Below, piece by piece: positions 35,901 through 47,190 of a DNA stretch of 58,529 nucleotides. The notes beneath the pieces were generated by a model. It was not told the DNA's origin, made no database searches, and saw nothing but the letters and a program-made list of their open reading frames with translations. The position numbers were made by a program, and so were the translations under genes. Every line of letters begins with the position of its first letter. Position 1 is the first letter of the stretch. This DNA is from Burkholderiaceae bacterium (GTDB taxonomy: Bacteria > Pseudomonadota > Gammaproteobacteria > Burkholderiales > Burkholderiaceae_C): the NCBI GenBank assembly GCA_004299095.1, contig SCQQ01000118.1, positions 1-58,529 on the forward strand, written 5' to 3'.

Positions 35901-36014
35901 GCGCGGCAGCACTTCGGCCGGAATGCGCGAGAGCGCCCAGGCGCTGAAGGCCAGCAGCACTGCGTACACCAGGGCCCAGAAGAACGGGCGGCGCAGGGAA
36001 TCGGGGACGCGCAT
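32988..36014 (-). CDS. RND-family efflux pump inner-membrane subunit
   Basis: A 1008-residue RND transporter starting at ATG 36014, which overlaps the stop of the adaptor gene by one nt. N-terminal helix RRPFFWALVYAVLLAFSAWA; the two large periplasmic loops; and TM4 LALAVGLLVDDGIIVLEAIQ with the proton-relay Asp pair. The C-terminal half repeats the fold. HME-type pumps (CzcA/CusA) usually read DFGxIVDGAVVxVEN in TM4; this sequence reads VDDGIIVLEAI, closer to the drug and mixed RND group. Substrate is therefore uncertain despite the metal-rich neighbourhood. Its outer-membrane partner is not encoded here. Confidence 0.9.
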   Translation of the reverse strand: MRVPDSLRRPFFWALVYAVLLAFSAWALSRIPAEVLPRFNFPQIRVIVHAPGYAVLELESLVARPLEAQLMGLQGLAGLRTTMAQGSATLDARFTEGTDPRLALQAVYGAMDRARSSLPRGATMQAEIMGNAINEVADYAVSVPADVPLWQAEEAIRTRVLPALRALPGVQRVELFGAGAPTLWIQPDPAALIQHHVGVAALAQAVGHAVVLAPAGRLVLGHQDVLLEVRDLPRTAQQVLAIPVPTAAGSVPLAALARVVNAPPAVHYAVQIDGQPGLGLVVFKQPGASTLPVDAAVAKTLAELRGQLPPGSAWVTVYRQAHLVSLIGRDLTRDMLLGGALAVLLLVWLLGRQHGVWVLALSIPSAILFAIGGLYALGHTLNLLTLGALALAVGLLVDDGIIVLEAIQHRWERGFAGWDGVRTGLADIAVADVTGTLTTVAAYLPLIVVGGVAGLFMRPFGLAMSLALLASLAVSLTLIPLMLGRRPHPGRTPASGQRFLGWATRGNARLLDLTLRHPGISALAAAAAFLISVGVLALVPVNFLPLPNEGVLLDAFTLAPGSSLGDATAVAERMSAALRADPAVARVYARIGSAENTAYTERSSAGEIQIVLKPNVATDSLDRLAAHLVQVAREPGVLQSMDTPTIERVGESLSGLPQPFEVVLFGNEVDTLRALSQHVAARLKTVPGLGDVFNNDAYPVTGLRIEPNPAALRSVGLAPDALAAQLGLLLRGRVLATLPNGASTLELYLRRADASHLDLAQLGRETIDTPKGWVPLSRLARLELEAQPNQLEHFGGERALTILATPLRPLGSVIEEARTALQGLHLPPGYRVAFGGLYPELVHTAEALGLAVLAALVLMFGILTLQFGGWRLPLILLLQAPLAFTGAALALAVSGVGLNATGLVGLLTVVGVNLNHGIVLLTYVRAHEKEGLTPIDAVRRAARERLRPILLTALAAALGMLPTALGLGTGAAPEQGLAIVVLGGVLWSSVLSTNLLPALYLRWGQGPR

Positions 36015-37114
36015 CAATCCGGCGGCGCGTACCGCGCCGCGAAATCGCGATGGAACAGCAGGCCGGCCGCGCGTACCACCACGGACTGGCCGGGCCGCAA
36101 ACCGCGCGTGATCAGCACGTCCGCGCCGCGCGTGGGCCCCGGCGTTACCGGCTGGGCCGCGAGCTCGCCCGCCGCGTCGGTGAGAACGTACCAGCGCCCC
36201 GCGTCCAGCACCAGCGCCTCCGCCGGCACTGCGACAGCGTTTTGCGTCTGGCCTTGCCAGACCAGCTCGCCGGTCTCGCCCGCCTGCCACGTGCTGCCGC
36301 CGACCGGTACGAAGTTGAGCACCCGGGCGCCATCGGGAGCGCGCTCGGGGAGGAACGCCGCCAAGCGCACCTGGGTTTCAGGCCCGCCTCCGGCCGGCAC
36401 GAAACGCGCGCGGGTATTCGGCGCCGGCACGACGGAATCGAACCACTCGGCCCGCAGCCAGAGCGCCCCGCGCGGCGCCAGCGTCAGCAGCGCGGCACCT
36501 GCGGGAAGCTCGGCCCCCGGCGCCGCCTGCACCGCGCTCACGTGGGCAGCCGAAGGGCTGCTCACGGTTCGCTGCGCCTGCAGACCGGCCAACGCGAAAC
36601 GCGCGGTCGCGGCGCTGCCTTCCGCAGCGGCCAGCGCCGCCTCGGCTGCGGCCAGCGTCTTGCGATCGCTCGTCAACCCATACGTCTGCCGCGTCGACGC
36701 CAGCGAGCGCTGCGCCGCCGTGAGCTCGGCCTGCGCCGCTTTCGAGCGCGCCCGCGCGGCCGACAACGCGCTTTCCAACGTCGGGCCGCCGAGCGTCACA
36801 AGCGCCTGACCGGCCGCCACGGCCTGCCCCGGCGCGACGCGCACCGATTGCACGCGTGCGGCGACGAGGGTGCGCAAGACCAGAGGCGCCACCGCTTCCA
36901 CCTGCGCCGGCGCGTGCACTTCCGGCTGGTAGGTCACGGCGCGCGCGGGCAGCGTGACCGGCGCGGCGACCCCCATCGACGTCATGACCAAAAACAAAAA
37001 AGCAGCGCCGGTGCGCGGCCAGATGCGCGCTCGCAGCGGGACTCGGTGCCGACTCGACGACACGTTGCCGTCAGTCTTCCATCCCGGGATACCGCTTGAA
37101 AGTTTCATCTCCAT
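36014..37114 (-). CDS. RND periplasmic adaptor (membrane fusion protein)
   Basis: A 366-residue adaptor starting at ATG 37114 with GCAGGAGCGC upstream. An N-terminal hydrophobic stretch (about residues 33-51, RTGAAFLFLVMTSMGVAAPV) acts as signal or anchor. The barrel-sandwich lipoyl half appears as VAARVQSVRVAPGQAVAAGQ, then a short alpha-hairpin (about residues 105-180, ESALSAARARSKAAQAELTA), the beta-barrel and the membrane-proximal domain (ADVLITRGLRPGQSVVVRAA). No CusB-like Met-rich or His-rich metal site is evident. It pairs with the RND pump downstream. Confidence 0.9.
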   Translation of the reverse strand: MEMKLSSGIPGWKTDGNVSSSRHRVPLRARIWPRTGAAFLFLVMTSMGVAAPVTLPARAVTYQPEVHAPAQVEAVAPLVLRTLVAARVQSVRVAPGQAVAAGQALVTLGGPTLESALSAARARSKAAQAELTAAQRSLASTRQTYGLTSDRKTLAAAEAALAAAEGSAATARFALAGLQAQRTVSSPSAAHVSAVQAAPGAELPAGAALLTLAPRGALWLRAEWFDSVVPAPNTRARFVPAGGGPETQVRLAAFLPERAPDGARVLNFVPVGGSTWQAGETGELVWQGQTQNAVAVPAEALVLDAGRWYVLTDAAGELAAQPVTPGPTRGADVLITRGLRPGQSVVVRAAGLLFHRDFAARYAPPD

Positions 37115-37734
37115 GCGCTCCTGCGTCCTTCAACGGGCGTGGCCTCATGGTGCTGCGTCGAGGCCGACGCGAACGTGCGCCAACTCCGGCACGAGTTCGC
37201 TCCAACCGCCCATGCGCGTGTCGCTTCCAGGAGGAAGCCGGCGTACGCGGCATCCGCGCCAAGGCCCATGAGAAGCGCCGGCCCGGCACCCGGGATCGGG
37301 GCGCCATGCCCACGGCCGGCACCGCTTCGGAACGCGTCACAGCGCTGGGTCATCGGCCGCCGTGCGGTGTGGCGGCAAACACGTACCCCGATAACAGTGC
37401 GGCTCTGGCCGCGGCCGCGATGAGTGCATTGGATTGGGTCATGATTCCCGACCGAAGTGTCCGCGTGAAAATCCGCGCGACAAGGATCGTGAAGACACAC
37501 ACTTAGCGCACGCTGAGGGAACAAAAAGCGTTGCCCGTCGCGCCAAAAATCACCTGCCCCGCAGCGCAAGCCGTCGCCTCCCGGACAACGCTACACCGTG
37601 CGCATTCCGAGGCAGGGCTTTTTCCGCGTGATGCGCGCGCGGTTCTTTCGCGAAACCTTGCACCGGCATCATGCGGCCCGGCGGTCAAGCGCCCGCGCGG
37701 CGGCTGCGCGTCGAATATTCGGGCCGTCGTCGAG
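37115..37734. other. Gene-poor stretch with a possible relic of an exported protein
   Basis: 620 bp upstream of the pump operon without a convincing intact gene. On the minus strand from 37442 a frame reads MTQSNALIAAAARAALLSG then YVFAAT, which looks like a signal peptide, and stops at 37350. In a shifted frame further left (about 37200) GGWSELVPELAHVRVGLDAA has coding-like composition. This may be a decayed exported protein, possibly the missing outer-membrane factor, but I cannot assign a family. Confidence 0.35.
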
Positions 37735-37968
37735 TCATTCGCGCTGGCGCCGCGCCAGGAGTCCGGCATTGGAGACGACGAAAGGAGTCAGGTAGTTGAG
37801 CGCCAGCTTGCCGGCAAGTGGCAAGCTGAAAACGCCGCGCAGCAGTTCGTCGCCGTGGTTGAACAGGTTCAGCCAACTGCCTACGACCAGCGCGATCATC
37901 AGGGTGCGCCGCAAATGCGCCGGCGCGCACACGATCCCGATCCAAATTCTGATGGTTTCCCACGTCAT
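37735..37968 (-). CDS. nrtS: Nitrate/nitrite transporter family protein NrtS
   Basis: A 77-residue membrane protein. The conserved core LMIALVVGSWLNLFNHGDEL followed by ALNYLTPFVVSNAG matches the small NrtS family (VALIVGTxLxLINxGD...LxYLVPYxVS), with two membrane helices around the NHGD motif. In cyanobacteria NrtS proteins take up nitrate and nitrite as small multi-copy channels. It has no clear ribosome site and may be weakly expressed. No nitrate reductase is in view, so the role here is uncertain. Confidence 0.75.
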   Translation of the reverse strand: MTWETIRIWIGIVCAPAHLRRTLMIALVVGSWLNLFNHGDELLRGVFSLPLAGKLALNYLTPFVVSNAGLLARRQRE

Positions 37969-38111
37969 AACGGCAGCTTAGAGATGGTCTTGCATAGGCG
38001 TCTGCACAACCTCGCGCGGATGGCCAGCGTGGCCGCCGCCCTTTCGACCGTGCTCGCCCTGGCATGACCGAAAAAACCATGATCGAAGCACGGCCACTTC
38101 CACGCGGTCGC

Positions 38112-38142
38112 TTGACATGGAGTCGACTTCAGGTCCTAAGGT
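38112..38142 (+). promoter_or_regulatory. MerR-type promoter/operator of the YPC-ATPase cluster
   Basis: -35 TTGACA (38112-38117) and -10 TAAGGT (38137-38142) are separated by 19 bp, the over-long spacing that MerR-family activators correct. Between them lies the dyad GACATGGAGTCGACTTCAGG followed by TC (38114-38135), symmetric at most positions around TCGA. TAAGGT is the same -10 as at classical mer promoters. An ATG inside the -35 cannot be the start of the ATPase; the first start after the promoter is 38174. Confidence 0.8.
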
Positions 38143-38173
38143 TGCATCCGTCAGTTTTCAAAGGGGTGAAACC

Positions 38174-40621
38174 ATGGGTACTGCCGCTGCCGCCTTGTGG
38201 AGCGAGGAGCCGGCGCCCGAGCACGGCCTGCGCCGCGTGCGTGCGCACATCGGAGGCCTTCACTGCTCGCTGTGCACCGGCACGATTGAAAAAGCGCTCA
38301 GCCGCCAGGCCGGCGTGCGCAAGGTGTCGGTCAGTCTGACGCACGAGCAGACGCTGGTCGAGTTCGATCCAGCCGCCGTCGGCGCAGCGCAATTGATGGG
38401 CATCCTGACCGATATCGGCTACACCCTTTCCGACCCGCGCAAGGTGGAACCTTTCGAGCAGCAGGAGCGCGCGCTGGCGCGCGAACGCAGTCGCTTTCTG
38501 GCCGCACTTGCGGCGAGCCTGACCGCGATCGGTTTGATTGCCCATCCGGCACTTGGCTGGGGGCTCGCGCTGTCCGCCGTCGTCGTCGCGAGCCTGATCG
38601 CTTTCGCGTTTGCAGTACTCAAGCATCGCGGCCCGCTGTCGGCAGCGGCCGGTGCGCTCGCGCTGACCGCACCCGGTTTGGTGCTGTTCGCCCTGCGCTT
38701 TAACGGAATGCCCGGATACGTCGCGCCGTGGTTGACCGGTGCGCTTGCCCTGGCGCTGATTTTCGGCCTCGGCGCGCATATCCTGCGCATGGCCTACCAG
38801 GCACTGCGCCGCCGAATCCTGAATCAGAACGTTCTGGTTGAAATGGGTGCGTTCGCGGGTTTGATCGGCGGGCTGATCGGTCTCGCGCGGCGCCTGCCGA
38901 GCTACCCCACCGCGCCGTTTTTTGCGGTCACCGTGCTGGTGTTGACCTATCACATTTTTTCCGAGTGGCTCGCGCTGATCGTGAAGACGCGGGGATCTCA
39001 AGCGGTGCGGAAGCTGCTCGACTTGCAGCCCGACACGGCACACGTGCTGCGTGGCGGCCAGGAGCAGGACCTGCGCATCGAAGACGTGCGGCTCGGGGAC
39101 CGGGTCCGCATTCGCCCCGGTGAGCGCGTCCCCGTTGATGGCGAGGTGGTGGAAGGGCATTCGACGCTGGATGAATCGCTCATCACTGGAGAGCCCCTGC
39201 CGGTAGACCGGCGCATCGGCGACGCTGTCGCGGGCGGTGCCATCAACGGCACGGGTACGCTGCTCCTGCGCGTGACGGCGGTCGGCGACGAGAGCTTCCT
39301 GCAGCGAGTGATCCGCAGCGTCGAAGACGCCCGCGCGCTCAAGCCCGGTCTGCTGCACGTCGTGGATCGGGTGCTGCGCGCCTATACACCCACCGTGCTG
39401 GCGCTGGCTGCCGCGGCCTTCATCGGCTGGCTGGCCGGGCCGATCCTGCTGGGTCACCCCGTCGACATTCAGCGCGCGATCTTCGCGGCCCTTTCGGTAC
39501 TGGTCATGGGTTATCCGTGCGCGGTCGGCGTTTCGGCGCCGCTGTCCATCGTCCGGGGCGGAGCCGAAGCGGCCGAGCGCGGCATCCTGATGCGCACCGG
39601 CGAGGCGTTCGAGAGCTTGCGCCGCGTCACGACCGTGGTGTTCGACAAGACCGGAACCTTGACCGAAGGCAAACCCAGACTGCACGAAATCGAGCCGCGC
39701 GGCGTGGATCGGGACACGTTGCTCGGACTGGCTGCGGCAGTGGAAGCAGCGTCGGAGCATCCGATCGCGACGGCAGTCGTCCAGGCGGCGTTCGAGGCTG
39801 GGCTCGACATCACGGCGGTCGACGATTTCGAGGCCGTTGCCGGCCGGGGCGTGGTGGCACGCCTGCGCGGTCAACCTGCAGTCGCCGGCAGCCCGGCATT
39901 TCTGGCGGAGCGTGGCATCGATCTGGCCCCCGTTGCGCCGCGCGTAGCCGAGCTGGAACGCGCCGGCCGCACCGTGATCGGTGTCGGTCGTGCCGGCAGC
40001 TTGCTCGGCATCCTCGCCTTGGGCGACGCGTTGCGCGCAGATGCGGCGGCAACCGTGCGAGACCTCAAGCGCGCCGGCGTGAGGGTCGCGCTCCTCACCG
40101 GCGACAACGAACGCGCGGCACGGCGCGTGGCGGCACAGGTGGCGATCGACGAGGTGTGGGCGGGCGTGCTGCCCGAGCACAAGGCGGAAACGATTCGGCA
40201 ACTGCAGAAGCACGCGCGCGTTGCCATGGTCGGCGACGGCATCAACGACGCACCGGCGCTGATGCAGGCCGACGTGGGGATCGCCATGGGAAGCGGCACG
40301 GATATCGCCATCGACTCGGCCGACGTGATTCTGCTTAATACGCGCCTCACCGGCGTGCTTGATGCCTATGGCGTAAGCCGCCGCGCCTACCGCAAGATGG
40401 TGCAAAACATCACGTTGGCGTTTCTATTCAACGGGATCGGCCTGCCGATCGCTGCCACCGGCATCATCAATCCGGTGTGGGCCATGATCGCCATGGCCGC
40501 CAGCGTGACCGCCATCTTCGTCAATTCCCTGTGGGGACAACCTCAATTGTTTTTTGGTGCGGTCGAGAGCGTCGGCCGCGCACCGGGTAGCGGCCGCACG
40601 GCGGCCGGTGCGCCCGTCTGA
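38174..40621 (+). CDS. P1B-type metal-translocating ATPase with YPC motif
   Basis: An 815-residue P-type ATPase. The N-terminal HMA domain has GLHCSLCTGTIEKAL with Cys31 and Cys34. Eight membrane segments follow, with actuator LITGEPLPVD, phosphorylation DKTGTLTEGK (Asp491), HP motif SEHPIATAV and hinge GDGINDAPAL. In the ion-binding helix the usual CPC is replaced by MGYPCAVGVSAP (Tyr447-Pro-Cys449), so one membrane cysteine of the Cu(I) site is missing. ATG 38174 follows AAGGGGTGAAACC. It is the first gene of a four-gene cluster with an HMA protein, a CcdA-cupredoxin fusion and a MerR regulator. Copper is the obvious guess, but the YPC motif makes the metal uncertain. Confidence 0.93.
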   Translation: MGTAAAALWSEEPAPEHGLRRVRAHIGGLHCSLCTGTIEKALSRQAGVRKVSVSLTHEQTLVEFDPAAVGAAQLMGILTDIGYTLSDPRKVEPFEQQERALARERSRFLAALAASLTAIGLIAHPALGWGLALSAVVVASLIAFAFAVLKHRGPLSAAAGALALTAPGLVLFALRFNGMPGYVAPWLTGALALALIFGLGAHILRMAYQALRRRILNQNVLVEMGAFAGLIGGLIGLARRLPSYPTAPFFAVTVLVLTYHIFSEWLALIVKTRGSQAVRKLLDLQPDTAHVLRGGQEQDLRIEDVRLGDRVRIRPGERVPVDGEVVEGHSTLDESLITGEPLPVDRRIGDAVAGGAINGTGTLLLRVTAVGDESFLQRVIRSVEDARALKPGLLHVVDRVLRAYTPTVLALAAAAFIGWLAGPILLGHPVDIQRAIFAALSVLVMGYPCAVGVSAPLSIVRGGAEAAERGILMRTGEAFESLRRVTTVVFDKTGTLTEGKPRLHEIEPRGVDRDTLLGLAAAVEAASEHPIATAVVQAAFEAGLDITAVDDFEAVAGRGVVARLRGQPAVAGSPAFLAERGIDLAPVAPRVAELERAGRTVIGVGRAGSLLGILALGDALRADAAATVRDLKRAGVRVALLTGDNERAARRVAAQVAIDEVWAGVLPEHKAETIRQLQKHARVAMVGDGINDAPALMQADVGIAMGSGTDIAIDSADVILLNTRLTGVLDAYGVSRRAYRKMVQNITLAFLFNGIGLPIAATGIINPVWAMIAMAASVTAIFVNSLWGQPQLFFGAVESVGRAPGSGRTAAGAPV

Positions 40622-40653
40622 TCACGCCCGTCTCAAACCGAGGAAAACAAACC

Positions 40654-40917
40654 ATGTTGAAATCGCTGGGATTCACTATCACAGGTGAGCCGCGGCTGCA
40701 TTGCGCGAGTTGCGAGGAACGGGTGGTGCGCACCCTGCGCCGCCTGGACGGCGTGCGCGACGTGCGCGCGAGCGCCGCCTCGCAGCGCGTCGAAATCATG
40801 ATCGATGCAGCCCGACTGGGCGTAAAAGACGTCGTGGAGCATTTGAGTCTGCTCGGTTATCGCGCGCAGCCCGACGCACCCGTCTCGCCACCCACCGACG
40901 GCCATGAACGCGGCTGA
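40654..40917 (+). CDS. HMA-domain metal-binding protein (metallochaperone-like)
   Basis: An 87-residue protein with one ferredoxin-like HMA domain. The metal site is PRLHCASCEERVVRTLRRL with the Cys-x-x-Cys at residues 15-18, followed by GVRDVRASAASQRVEIMIDA and a C-terminal VEHLSLLGYRA, as in CopZ-like proteins. The two cysteines are separated by AS rather than the common S/T-G. It lies 32 nt after the ATPase and overlaps the CcdA-cupredoxin gene by 14 nt. It probably hands metal to, or takes it from, the ATPase or the CcdA partner. Confidence 0.9.
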   Translation: MLKSLGFTITGEPRLHCASCEERVVRTLRRLDGVRDVRASAASQRVEIMIDAARLGVKDVVEHLSLLGYRAQPDAPVSPPTDGHERG

Positions 40918-42067
40918 ACCAGGCCCGCAGCACGGTACGCGCGCCGCCGTTCTGAGCGGGCTTGCCCTGTTGCTGTTAGGAGCGGGCGGCTACTTTGCCT
41001 ATCTTCATGCCGGCGCGCTGTTGGCCTCGACCCGTACCTTGCCACCGGCGCTGTTGCTGGCGCTCGCGTTGGTTGGCGGAGCGGCATCGTTTTTCTCGCC
41101 CTGCAGCATTGCCATCACGCCGGCGTTTCTCACCTACCTGGTGAGTGGCGCATTGCCCGGCGACGATGTCCCGCAACCGCGGGTGAGATTGAGCGTGGCC
41201 GCGATTGAGGTCGCCATCGGCATCGTCGCCTTCTACGCGATCGCCGCGGCGGTCCTGGGGCTGATCGGCAACGTCGTCTACAACGCCCTCATTTATCTGC
41301 TCCCGCTGGTGGGTGCCGCGTTCATCCTGCTGGGTGCGCTCATGCTTACCGGGCGGGCGGGACTGCTCGAGCCACTGGCGCGCCATAACCCGATGAATCG
41401 CCTGTACGAACGCTACGAAACCGTCACCCGGGATCGAAGCGCGCTGTCGATGCTGGGGTTCGGCTTCGCCTATGGCGCGACGTCGCACACCTGCTCGCTG
41501 CCCATTTTTCTCGGCATTCTGGTGGTGCCGCTGGTGGCAGGCGATTACGCCCTGGCGGCAGCGTCGGTGCTGTCGTACGGTGTCGCCATTGCGTTGCTGG
41601 TGATCGCGATGATGCTGCTGGGCCAGCGCGTGTTCGCGACGTTGCGCCAGCAGGGCAATCGGCTGATGCGGCTCACGGCTCTGCTGTTCGTGGCAACGGG
41701 GGGCTTCCTGTTCTTGTATTTCGCGCAGAGCTACGGCGTTTTTGCACGGCCAGCGCCCGCCTCCGCCCACGCCTCGCTGACGGAGCCCGTTGAACGGCAG
41801 TTGGTCGAAGGCACCGGCGCTTATCCCTACGTGCCACGCACTTTCACCATCCCGGTCGGTCAGACGGTCCGGCTGGCGATAAGCGACCATATCGGCGGGT
41901 GTCTGCTGCAAACGGTATTCGACGGACTGGGGCCGTCGGGCGAAGACGTCACGGTCACCGTGCCGGTCGGGGCCACCCGCGTCGTTGCGTTGCGCACCCC
42001 GCGCGCGGGCGCATACTCGTTTCACTGCGGGTCCAACATGTATTCGGGGACGATCGTCGGACGATGA
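40904..42067 (+). CDS. CcdA/DsbD-like membrane protein fused to a cupredoxin domain
   Basis: A 387-residue fusion. An N-terminal helix and then six membrane segments form a CcdA-type redox module, with one cysteine in SFFSPCSIAITPAFLTYL (Cys67) and the partner in ATSHTCSLPIFLG (Cys197). From about residue 290 a periplasmic cupredoxin-like domain follows, with Cys333 in HIGGCLLQTVF and the copper-ligand-like AYSFHCGSNMY (His374, Cys375, Met379). CcdA proteins carry electrons from thioredoxin across the membrane, so this fusion may reduce or deliver copper, or another thiophilic metal, at the periplasmic face. It overlaps the HMA gene by 14 nt. The combination is unusual. Confidence 0.87.
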   Translation: MNAAEPGPQHGTRAAVLSGLALLLLGAGGYFAYLHAGALLASTRTLPPALLLALALVGGAASFFSPCSIAITPAFLTYLVSGALPGDDVPQPRVRLSVAAIEVAIGIVAFYAIAAAVLGLIGNVVYNALIYLLPLVGAAFILLGALMLTGRAGLLEPLARHNPMNRLYERYETVTRDRSALSMLGFGFAYGATSHTCSLPIFLGILVVPLVAGDYALAAASVLSYGVAIALLVIAMMLLGQRVFATLRQQGNRLMRLTALLFVATGGFLFLYFAQSYGVFARPAPASAHASLTEPVERQLVEGTGAYPYVPRTFTIPVGQTVRLAISDHIGGCLLQTVFDGLGPSGEDVTVTVPVGATRVVALRTPRAGAYSFHCGSNMYSGTIVGR

Positions 42068-42110
42068 CTGCGATGAAAGATGGACAGACTGATGAGGATG
42101 GGGCGCCGTC

Positions 42111-42596
42111 ATGCTGATCGGTGAAGTCGCCGCGGCAACCGGCTTCAGCGCGGACACGCTGCGCTATTACGAAAAAATGCGGCTGTTGCCGCGCGCCGCG
42201 CGCAACCCGGCTGGCCGACGCACCTACGACCGCGACGATCTGTCCCGTCTTGCGTTCATTCGGCGGGCAGAACACATGCATTTCTCGCTCGACGAGATCA
42301 AGGCGCTGCTGCAGTTGCGCCAAAGCGATGGCGCAGTCCGCCACCAAGCGCTGAAACTGGCGGAGCAAAAACTCGGCACCATCGAACAGACGCTTGCTGA
42401 CTTGCAGCAGTTGCATGCCGAGCTCGAGGTGCTGGTACACCGCTGTCGAGGGGCTTCAGGGGCAGCGTGCCCCATCATCGAAAACCTGGACGAGCCGAAG
42501 CGCGACCCGTTGGTGCGCCGCAGCACAGGCGATTCGTCAGCACCGGATCGACGTCGGGCGCGCCCGATTCCGCCCAAACACCGCACGCCGACCTGA
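42111..42596 (+). CDS. MerR-family metalloregulator, CueR-like C-terminus
   Basis: A 161-residue MerR-type activator. HTH: LIGEVAAATGFSADTLRYYE; then the long dimerisation helix; metal loop RCRGASGAACPIIENL with Cys112 and Cys120, the exact spacing and numbering of CueR. However, the residue that separates +1 from +2 sensors (Ser77 in CueR, Cys79 in ZntR) is neither Ser nor Cys: the region reads RQSDGAVRHQALKLA with four extra residues before Cys112. A charged C-terminal extension of about 33 residues is not part of CueR. It is the last gene of the cluster and presumably binds the dyad at 38114-38135. Metal preference is open. Confidence 0.88.
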   Translation: MLIGEVAAATGFSADTLRYYEKMRLLPRAARNPAGRRTYDRDDLSRLAFIRRAEHMHFSLDEIKALLQLRQSDGAVRHQALKLAEQKLGTIEQTLADLQQLHAELEVLVHRCRGASGAACPIIENLDEPKRDPLVRRSTGDSSAPDRRRARPIPPKHRTPT

Positions 42597-42609
42597 GTCT
42601 GGAGCGCGG

Positions 42610-43053
42610 CTACCTGGCGAGTGCCGTCAAGGTGGCGGCGGCGCCACGGTCAGCCTGCAACGCCGCCACGAGTGGACACGAGACCTTGCCCCGGCGCGCA
42701 TGGCACGCCTGCACCAGCGCCGAGAGCACGCCCTCCATGCCCGTCAGATCGACCAGCTTCGCGCGCACGTCCTCGAGCTTGCGCTCGGCCAGCCGGCTCG
42801 CCTCGGCGCAATGCGTTCCGTCGTCGAGCCGCAGCAGCTCGGCGATTTCGTCCAGGCTGAAGCCCAGCCGCTGCGCCGACTTCACGAAGCGCAGCCGCTC
42901 GACCTCCGGGCGCCCGTAGCGGCGAATGCTGCCGTAGGGCTTGTCGGGCTGCCGCAGCAGGCCCTTGCGCTGATAGAAGCGAATGGTCTCCACGTTGACC
43001 TTGGCCGCCTTGGCAAAAGCCCCGATGGTCAAGTTTTCCTGGATCGTTTTCAT
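42610..43053 (-). CDS. merR: Mercury resistance regulator MerR
   Basis: A 147-residue Mer[24 protein letters not shown]; the three mercury ligands are Cys82 (DDGTHCAEA), Cys117 ([10 protein letters not shown]) and Cys126 (KVSCPLVA), the same positions as in Tn501 MerR. It is a repressor without Hg(II) and an activator with it. It is divergent from merC across the mer operator at 43064-43081, whose left arm begins 10 bp upstream of its start. It converges with the other MerR-type gene, 13 bp apart. Confidence 0.96.
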   Translation of the reverse strand: MKTIQENLTIGAFAKAAKVNVETIRFYQRKGLLRQPDKPYGSIRRYGRPEVERLRFVKSAQRLGFSLDEIAELLRLDDGTHCAEASRLAERKLEDVRAKLVDLTGMEGVLSALVQACHARRGKVSCPLVAALQADRGAAATLTALAR

Positions 43054-43058
43054 CGCGC

Positions 43059-45048
<1,990 letters not shown>

Positions 45049-45171
45049 GCGGAAAAGCGTGCGGGCCGCGCCGCAATGGACGCCGATTGGACCCTGAGGT
45101 CCAGAGCCAAGCAGGGGTTCATGAAGTGTGCTGACGCGGCCCCTTCCGCAATTGACAGTCGGAAGGCAGTA

Positions 45172-45186
45172 CGTCCCGAAGGGACG
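45172..45186. terminator. Small hairpin between merA and the convergent ATPase gene
   Basis: CGTCCC-GAA-GGGACG (45172-45186) in the 160-bp convergent gap. The six-base-pair stem has no T-run. It is a weak candidate terminator for either gene. Confidence 0.4.
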
Positions 45187-45208
45187 CGAACCACCGCGCC
45201 GGGACGCG

Positions 45209-47179
<1,971 letters not shown>

Positions 47180-47190
47180 CGCATGCCCCG

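Noticed and set aside
32895..36809. A 1304-codon plus-strand frame opposite the RND pump and adaptor
   Set aside because: High GC keeps antisense frames open; the composition (Arg, Gln, His) is typical of such shadows and the minus strand has clear RND motifs.
38117..38173. Start of the YPC ATPase at ATG 38117
   Set aside because: That ATG is part of the -35 element and precedes the transcription start; ATG 38174 has a good ribosome site.
38129..40405. A 758-codon minus-strand frame opposite the YPC ATPase
   Set aside because: Antisense shadow; the plus strand has HMA, DKTG and GDGIND motifs.
38174..40621. Simple naming of the ATPase as CopA
   Set aside because: The YPC motif and the atypical regulator leave the metal undecided.
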